In this document: one piece after another, positions 58,701 to 64,000 of the stretch
How the letters are laid out: each line of letters begins with the position of its first letter
How positions within the stretch are numbered: the first letter of the stretch is position 1
Origin: Bugulina stolonifera
Lineage: Eukaryota > Bryozoa > Gymnolaemata > Cheilostomatida > Bugulidae
DNA: 64,000 nucleotides
Direction: 5' to 3'
NCBI GenBank assembly: GCA_935421135.1
Contig: OW285189.1
Span: forward strand, 25,732,298 to 25,796,297
Made by a program: the position numbers and the translations under genes
Notes under the pieces: generated by a model
What the model was told of the DNA's origin: nothing
What the model saw: only the letters and a program-made list of their open reading frames with translations
Database searches by the model: none

Positions 58701-61700
58701 TCAGCACTTGATTTCGCATCCAATTATACTAACATCACAGATGAAGAAAGACATATTATACAACATGCAAAAAAGTCAGTGCTATTCAATAATGAACAAC
58801 CATGGCAAAAGAAAAGCAACAAAGACCACTTTGATGTTACAATGTTTCAAATACCTGAACGATGAATTTCCGCCTAACAGCGCACTCCATAAAATATTCA
58901 ACAAAAACACGATCAAGATAAGCTACAGCTGTTGCCCAAATATAAAATCCATCATTAATGGAAACAACAAAAAACTAATGCAGGAAAAACCTAAACCAAA
59001 CAGACTATGTAACTGCAGAGAACCTACGAGCTGCCCAATGGACAATGAATGCCTGAAAAACTGCATCATATACCAAGCTACAATCACCACCAAAAACAAA
59101 TTACAACCGCCACAAACATATGTAGGACTTACTGAAAATACTTTCAAAACTCGGTACAGAAACCACAAAACATCGTTTAACGACACAAACAAGAGAAATA
59201 GCACGGAATTAAGTAAACATATCTGGGCATTAAAAGACAAAAGTATAGAATACGAAATTAAATGGACCATACTCAAGCACGCCACCGCATTCAACACCAA
59301 CAGCAAACGTTGCAATTTATGCTTATGGGAAAAATTCTACATTATCTATAGACCAAAAATGGCTACATTAAACAGCAGAAACGAACTTGTATCCACTTGT
59401 AGGCATGCCCGAAAACACCTGCTAGGGCAGATTACATAACTTTATAACTTTACGTCATCCTTAACACAATGCAAACAGTAATGTCTTTTTTTAAAAATCT
59501 TCACATCAAGTTGTACGTAATGCATGATTTATTTTACCTGATGAGTACTTAAAGTATGAAACTACGTAGTAGTGAAATAAATCAAATAAATTAAAAATCG
59601 TCAATTCCACCTACGTTATAATAGTTTATAATAGCTCTAGGGCAATACCACGTCCTATAGAGCACTTTACCCGACGATATAAAATTAAATATTTATTTAT
59701 ACAAGTATACATATACACATATACATATACACGTATACATACACAAGTATACATATACAATGTACATATACACGTATACATATACACGTATACATATACA
59801 CGTATACATATACACGTATACATATACACGTATACATATACACGTATACATATACACGTATACATATACACGTATACATATACATGTATACATATACACG
59901 TATACATATACAAGTATACATATACACATATACATATACACGTATACATATACACGTATACATACACAAGTATACATATACAATGTACATATACACGTAT
60001 ACATATACACGTATACATATACACGTATACATATACACGTATACATATACACGTATACATATACACGTATACATATACACGTATACATATACACGTATAC
60101 ATATACATGTATACATATACACGTATACATATACACGTATACATATACAAGTATACATATACACGTATACATACACACCTAAACTATTGGCACGTACACT
60201 GACTGCACACTCACCTTTATTAAAGCCTCGGCTACCGAAAGCCGGCCTTGTCGAAGGAAATGCTCACATATCACTTCGTTCAGCATATCAATCTTATCTT
60301 CAGTCTCAAAACTCTTTGGTACAGGAGAGTAGTCAGATACAAAGTTCTACAGGATACAGTAAATGGTATAATACAACTACAGGTGCTGTTCATACTTATA
60401 ATACTCCTAGTGTTGTTATTGGTGTATACGGTGAGCCAGCCTTTATCCAGTCAACAAAAACTAAACATGGAAATAGTCACAGAGACAACACATTTGGCTA
60501 CCACATAAGGCCGCAGCTATGCTGTCTAACATTATTATGCCTTTTTTTATCCTCATCTTTTATATGGAATCGAATTCTGGGGGCATGCGAATAAGACCGC
60601 GCTTAAACGCATCGCGGTCCTCCAGAAGGCAAGTGTTAGAGTAATTTTAAACATTAAACCGAGAGAACATGTCACCTCTCATTTTAAAACCCTAAAAATG
60701 CTTTTTGAATTCACCACTTTAAAACTACTCCTTAAAACCTTTCCTCCAGAATTTTTATTTTCACTGATGACAAAAAGCCATCACAACACACGGCAACAAA
60801 GCCTTAAAACAAAGAAAGCCAACAACAAACGAGGTGAGAGGTCTTGTTGAACACAGGAATTGTCCTGTACAACAAGTACTTAATGGGGGTGGAGACTGCC
60901 ACCGCTGCCTATCACGTGGATGGTCTGGCTGCCCTCATGTGGGGGGTCGCTTAGGGCCGGTGGAGACCGCATGTCCCTGCGGCGGTGAAGAGCTTTTTAG
61001 TTGGGCAGCCTTTTCTCTAGCTTTGGGCTATCTGGTTTGTCCCTTTGCTTTTTTATATACATGTTTTTCAATACATTTTATGTCTTTCAAAAAGAGCAAT
61101 AAACGCACTGAAAAAAAAACACAGCGGCAACTCTACCAAGTCTAAAAAAATACAGAATCAGTAGTAGTACTCCACTTCCATATAAGGTAGTAGTACTCCA
61201 CTTCCATATAAGGTAGTAGTACTCCACTTCCATATAAGGTAGTAGTACTCCACTTCCATATAAGGTAGTAGTACTCCACTTCCATATAAGGCCAAGCAGA
61301 GCAGAGCTCGTCTGTCGAACCATTTATTACCTTGTCGATGACCTTGCCAATTTTCGAAACGGAAGTGTGGATCCCTTTGTGTTCAGTAGAGATACTTCCT
61401 ATAACATCCTTGACCTTGCGAAGGCTCTCAGACAAGACATACATTTGACCTTCTGACAACTTGTCACTTGAACCAACACCTGGTAAAGCATACAATTACA
61501 TTGTATATATTATAACTATAATATGCAAAAGGAGGGGGCACCTGCTATATAGGTTACATGTACATATATAAACATATATGCCAAGGGAGGAGGCACCTGC
61601 TATATACATGTACAATGCAGACCTACATATTAACTTGGCAATTTAATTGAATGTTGAGAAAACTTTTACTATATCTTTTCAAATTAACAATACAAGTAAA

Positions 61701-61921
61701 TCTTAGCCTAAGTCTTTACCAAACTGAGGAAGCCATGTGACGTAGAGCTTACCATCTACTTGATATTGACTAGCCAACTCCTGCTCAAGTGACTCCAGGC
61801 TATTAATAGCACTCTCTAGAGACTGCTGACTGTGCTCATTCACCTGCTCAAACTTTGCTAATACTTTATTAATCTCATGCTCAACAGCAGCACAGCTTTC
61901 CCTGTCACCGTATTCTGGCAT
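55703..61921 (-). CDS. RMND5A: RMND5/GID2 homologue, CTLH E3 ubiquitin ligase subunit, 9 exons
   Basis: Exons in transcript order: 61753-61921 (ATG), 61331-61479, 60215-60346, 58000-58100, 57138-57313, 56751-56866, 56365-56517, 56040-56194, 55703-55766 (stop). They total 1215 nt (404 codons plus stop), all phases agree, and all introns are GT-AG. Human RMND5A has 391 residues. RMND5 and MAEA form the RING heterodimer of the CTLH/GID ligase. Visible features: an N-terminal coiled-coil region; the helix before LisH ([18 protein letters not shown]); the LisH region ([20 protein letters not shown]); CTLH-type helices ([42 protein letters not shown]); ENSPYAHFL; and a degenerate RING with C349, C367-x-H369 and C387-x-x-C390 ([18 protein letters not shown]). 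The reduced number of zinc ligands is normal for RMND5. Intron 3 holds a Penelope-like element, intron 2 a LINE fragment, and intron 4 a 62-bp array. A or B paralogue cannot be told apart. Confidence 0.94.
57460..58012. repeat. 62-bp minisatellite seeded at the RMND5 exon-4 donor
   Basis: About nine copies of a 62-bp unit containing AATATTACCCAAGTGCAGGG and TACACTAGTAATCTTACTCG. The rightmost copy overlaps the real exon end: on the gene strand every unit contains CCCTGCACTTGGGTAATATT, and the genuine exon 58000-58100 ends CCTGCACTTGG at GTAATATT. The array therefore consists of repeated exon tail plus 5' splice site. Confidence 0.9.
58360..58450. repeat. 14-bp minisatellite, left part
   Basis: Copies of CACGTATACATATA, interrupted by the Penelope-like element and continuing at 59700. 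Confidence 0.9.
58451..58688 (-). repeat. Left inverted repeat of the Penelope-like element
   Basis: Reverse complement of 59387-59624. It begins CTATTATAACGTAGGTGG and ends at GTGGATACAA, where the RT remnant starts. Confidence 0.9.
58492..58549 (-). ncRNA. Hammerhead ribozyme (left copy, minus strand)
   Basis: Reverse complement of the ribozyme at 59526-59583, with the same core, 12-bp stem I and minimal stem III. Transcription leftwards through the element's left end would produce it. Confidence 0.8.
58689..58865 (+). pseudogene. Reverse-transcriptase remnant of the Penelope-like element
   Basis: A frame opening exactly at the inner edge of the left repeat reads [28 protein letters not shown] and DHFDVTM. 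This is the segment that in Penelope-type reverse transcriptases precedes the GAEVCELVG block and the YxDD catalytic motif. After FDVTM the similarity stops (about 58845), and a TGA follows at 58863. The rest of the palm, including the catalytic Asp pair, is deleted. The GIY-YIG part continues in another frame, so the two cannot be translated as one protein. Confidence 0.7.
58708..59439 (+). pseudogene. GIY-YIG endonuclease frame of the Penelope-like element
   Basis: A 243-codon open frame; its first codon is TTG, and the first ATG is at 58741. The first about 45 residues are read out of frame across the RT remnant and are probably not genuine. From [12 protein letters not shown] (47-58) the sequence follows the Penelope family: a Cys cluster C101, C103, C109, C115, C119, then the nuclease core IIY (120-122) and YVG (138-140), Arg149 and His153 (TRYRNH), catalytic-type Glu208 (LWEKF), and a C-terminal CRHARKH. 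All usual active-site positions (Tyr, Gly, Arg, Glu) are present, so the nuclease domain itself is undamaged even though the element lacks a working RT. The TAA lies inside the right inverted repeat. Confidence 0.75.
59387..59624 (+). repeat. Right inverted repeat of the Penelope-like element
   Basis: 238 bp from TTGTATCCAC to ACGTTATAATAG. It includes the end of the GIY-YIG frame, a short 3' region and the plus-strand hammerhead ribozyme. Confidence 0.9.
59526..59583 (+). ncRNA. Hammerhead ribozyme, type I with minimal stem III
   Basis: All conserved core parts are in order. Stem I 5' strand GATTTATTTTAC (59526-59537); core CTGATGA (59538-59544); stem II 59545-59557, GTACTT/AAGTAT-like; core GAAA (59558-59561); stem III C-T closed by A-G around a 4-base loop (59562-59569); TA at the cleavage site (59570-59571, cleavage after 59571); stem I 3' strand GTGAAATAAATC (59572-59583). 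Stem I forms 12 consecutive pairs with one G-U. Very short stem III is the known feature of hammerheads in Penelope-like elements and retrozymes. No loop-loop contact could be judged. Confidence 0.85.
59700..60175. repeat. 14-bp minisatellite with higher-order repeat
   Basis: Copies of CACGTATACATATA. A longer variant block (ACAAGTATACATATACAC to CAATGTACATATACACG) appears twice, about 210-223 bp apart, so a 15-16-unit block was itself duplicated. The open frames of up to 236 codons over it are artefacts. Confidence 0.95.
60525..61121 (+). mobile_element. 5'-truncated non-LTR retrotransposon (LINE) with poly-A tail
   Basis: Plus-strand frame 60525-60850 reads [34 protein letters not shown] and [17 protein letters not shown]. 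This is the typical C-terminus of ORF2 in CR1/Jockey-type LINEs (the LLYGIEFWG and LQK-R-I blocks after the reverse transcriptase). A GC-rich 3' untranslated region follows, then AATAAACGCACTG and a run of nine A (to about 61121). Everything upstream of the last 100 or so codons is missing, as is usual for target-primed insertions. It lies in RMND5 intron 2, opposite to the gene. Confidence 0.75.
61155..61292. repeat. 26-bp tandem repeat
   Basis: Five copies of a unit containing AGTACTCCACTTCCATATAA, 40 bp downstream (gene sense) of RMND5 exon 2. Confidence 0.9.
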
Positions 61922-64000
61922 AGCTTTAGGGTTGTGATGACTAGGAAACTAACCCAACAATGAATAGAAACAAAATATCAGTGAGTAGATGCATCGATGG
62001 TGTGGTAAACAGTACGGACGCGATAATTCCAAATAATAAACTATAAACACAGAGCACTGGGATAGTTAATGACATAAGAGGGGATAGACTTGGCATTAGC
62101 TATATCTACTGACTGTAAAACCTAGTATAGCAACCCTGTAATGACTGTAATGACAAGGTAACTGTGAATATCAAAAATTTGACTTAAAACTAAATGTATT
62201 TGAAAAATTGATGTTCATGTATTTGGTTTTCATGCTTAATATGGATTTTAGTTGAGGATAATATATTATATATAAGACGCATATTATATAATATTACATA
62301 CTTACATTAGTTAAAACTAAATGACAAAAATAATATTTTAAAAGTTCAAGAGCCACTAGGCATACGCACAAGACAGGGAAAATATAATATATAAGCCTCG
62401 TGAAAAGACATGTACATGTAAATGTATTTATAGCATACTTATACACAGCTTATACCTATACACAGCTTTATGTTAGTATTCAGAATAAGAAATCATATAA
62501 TACAAAGTGGTAAATAATCAAAGTCATCAAGCAACCCAAGAGTTAAGTTCACCAGAAACACACAGAATATTATATTCTCACACCCTGTCCAAGGTCAACT
62601 AACCAGAGATACCACACTAGAGTTAAAGACTCCCATTCGGGTTAATTCAACCAACATTTTCTGGTTCAGTAAAATGACTAACTATCGGTATCAAAAGTCT
62701 GTAACTTGAATTATGGTTATGAACAAAGACTCCTAACTCACACATCATTATGTAGAATTATACAACAACTCGGGTTTCCATTGAGAAGCTATAAATTGCA
62801 ATGAATGGAAACAACCATAATGAACATTAGTGAAATTATAACAGACTTACTGATTTTACACTAGAAAAAGTGAGATTCTGCATTGAAATTTGTATTTAGC
62901 CCAATGACTTTATAAAAAAAACAACTTAGGCTAAACAAGAAAAGAAATGAACTGTAACTTCACATGTAGTCGGTCTAGATCACTTGATAACATGTAAAGA
63001 TTTAACTTGTAACAACTTGAAAGTTTTGATTGGTCAATAAAAAGAATTGACTAGAAGAATCACAACTAAAAGTTGGCCATGGCAACTTGAGTTCACAAAA
63101 ATAAACTTGCAAACATCTCTGCAACTAGCTACCCAGGCCAAGGGTACAGAACAATCACATTTTTGTCATGAGCCATGATTGGTTCTGCAGCGAGCAATGC
63201 AGCGTGTTAGCATAGGATATATCAATAGTCGGTCTGTTAACCAATGTCTAGGTCTGATACCCATACTTGTACTTGAAATCGAAACGTGATCTGGTCTGAG
63301 TGAACAGAAAATATATTTATTATTATTATTTCCATTAACATACTTATATCAAAATCTGAGAATTATCTGGCAACTTTTAACTTTCATAAGTAATGGTTCA
63401 TCATAATCATTATAACAATAATATTATCATAGTTTTTGATAATTTCAAGAACTTTTACTTTGATATACATGTACATTTTGTAAATAAAAAACAATAAGCA
63501 CATCAGTTCGTCGTTTTTAGCTTCAAGGCCGGTATGATCGATCAAAACAAAGCTGGGCGGTAAATATACCCAACAGTACTTGCATTTTTAAAATTACGGC
63601 GCTCTACCAAGTTTATTGTCGATTATAACAGCTACAATTATAACATTTAATTAATATTTGTTGAAGTTTTCACAGCACCGATAAGTGTGGACAACTCCGT
63701 ACAGTTTCTTCCAGTTTTATGGTACGGTTTACATGCACATGTGTATGCAAGGATAGATAACTGCAAAATGGAGTGGAGTTGTGGTTCACTGTACATGCGT
63801 ATAATTAATATAGATGTAGGTGTACATTTGTAATGCAAAGTGTTTGGTTTGGTTTCGTTCTTGCATTCATGTATTTCCCATTCATTTCTAATGGTGTTAC
63901 TGTAAAACACAAAATCATGATAATATGATTAAGGTCAACATCACTCGTCCAGTGCTTTTTTGTAGGGGGCTCTCTGGGCTCCTGGGAGCCTCCTCAAAAA
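61922..64000. other. RMND5 5' flank, no further gene recognised
   Basis: AT-rich upstream region. The 87-codon minus frame at 63647-63910 has no recognisable feature. The last 50 bases (GGGGGCTCTCTGGGCTCC, GGGAGCCTCCT) can fold on themselves and may be the edge of an element continuing beyond the window. Confidence 0.35.

Larger units (their letters stand above)
58451..59624 (+). mobile_element. Penelope-like element, deletion derivative with 238-bp inverted repeats
   Basis: The ends 58451-58688 and 59387-59624 are reverse complements of each other, equal in length and, as far as I can read, identical. Between them lie a short reverse-transcriptase remnant (58689-58865) and a GIY-YIG frame ending at 59439. 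The right repeat includes the last 17 codons and the 3' region; the left repeat is an inverted copy of that same 3' end placed upstream. Penelope-like elements combine reverse transcriptase with GIY-YIG, carry direct or inverted pseudo-LTRs, and are known to hold hammerhead ribozymes in them; all three traits are seen. Most of the RT is deleted, so the copy is non-autonomous. It sits in RMND5 intron 3, antisense to the gene, within a 14-bp minisatellite. A 74-bp unrelated stretch (59625-59698) separates its right end from the array. Confidence 0.85.

Noticed and set aside
58923..59315. 130-codon minus-strand frame
   Set aside because: Shadow of the GIY-YIG frame on the opposite strand; no motif of its own.
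59626..60594. Overlapping open frames of 140-236 codons on both strands
   Set aside because: Artefact of the 14-bp CACGTATACATATA array; the only real coding here is RMND5 exon 3 on the minus strand (60215-60346).
61142..61495. 117-codon minus frame as a single gene
   Set aside because: Only the part at 61331-61479 is real (RMND5 exon 2, with splice sites); the rest reads through intron and a 26-bp repeat.

Overview
The window looks like nuclear DNA of an early-branching or otherwise compact-gened invertebrate animal. Genes are split by GT-AG introns, the DNA is AT-rich, and tandem repeats and transposon remnants are dense. The palindromic word ACATGT / TACATGTA recurs throughout. A sponge would fit, but this is inference from gene content and repeat style; I cannot name the species.

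Three genes could be rebuilt exon by exon with consistent reading phase. (1) A minus-strand ABCG2-like half-transporter (20923-52354): 18 coding exons, 669 codons plus stop, spread over 31 kb. (2) A plus-strand, single-exon APC11 homologue (54942-55199): the RING-H2 subunit of the anaphase-promoting complex. (3) A minus-strand RMND5/GID2 homologue (55703-61921): the RING-type subunit of the CTLH/GID ubiquitin ligase, 9 exons, 404 codons plus stop. APC11 and RMND5 converge tail to tail, so two unrelated multi-subunit ubiquitin ligases have catalytic-type subunits about 500 bp apart. Less complete genes are a decayed transposase-derived gene (about 642-5406, +), an unidentified two-exon minus-strand gene piece (11761-12068), a short secreted-protein ORF or first exon (14792-14937, +), and the last two exons of a protein resembling the C-terminus of violaxanthin de-epoxidase/lipocalin-like proteins (18932-19521, +).

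Most of the rest is intron filled with repeats. The 15.7-kb ABCG2 intron 33386-49053 holds roughly 1.9-kb degenerate tandem duplications, two 170-bp MITEs with 8-bp target duplications, a 2.7-kb element with TA target duplication carrying a nested 640-bp hAT-type element, an 18-bp minisatellite and a further hAT MITE. Intron 28938-33252 holds a 2.9-kb hAT-like element inserted cleanly in a 26-bp minisatellite. The RMND5 introns hold a 5'-truncated LINE with poly-A tail and a Penelope-like element.

The most striking object is that Penelope-like element (58451-59624). A GIY-YIG endonuclease reading frame and a remnant of reverse transcriptase lie between 238-bp inverted repeats that I read as identical, and each repeat carries a complete minimal-stem-III hammerhead ribozyme pointing outward. 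A second recurring pattern is that several minisatellites start at splice boundaries, so that copies of real donor or acceptor sites are amplified as decoys inside the adjoining intron.
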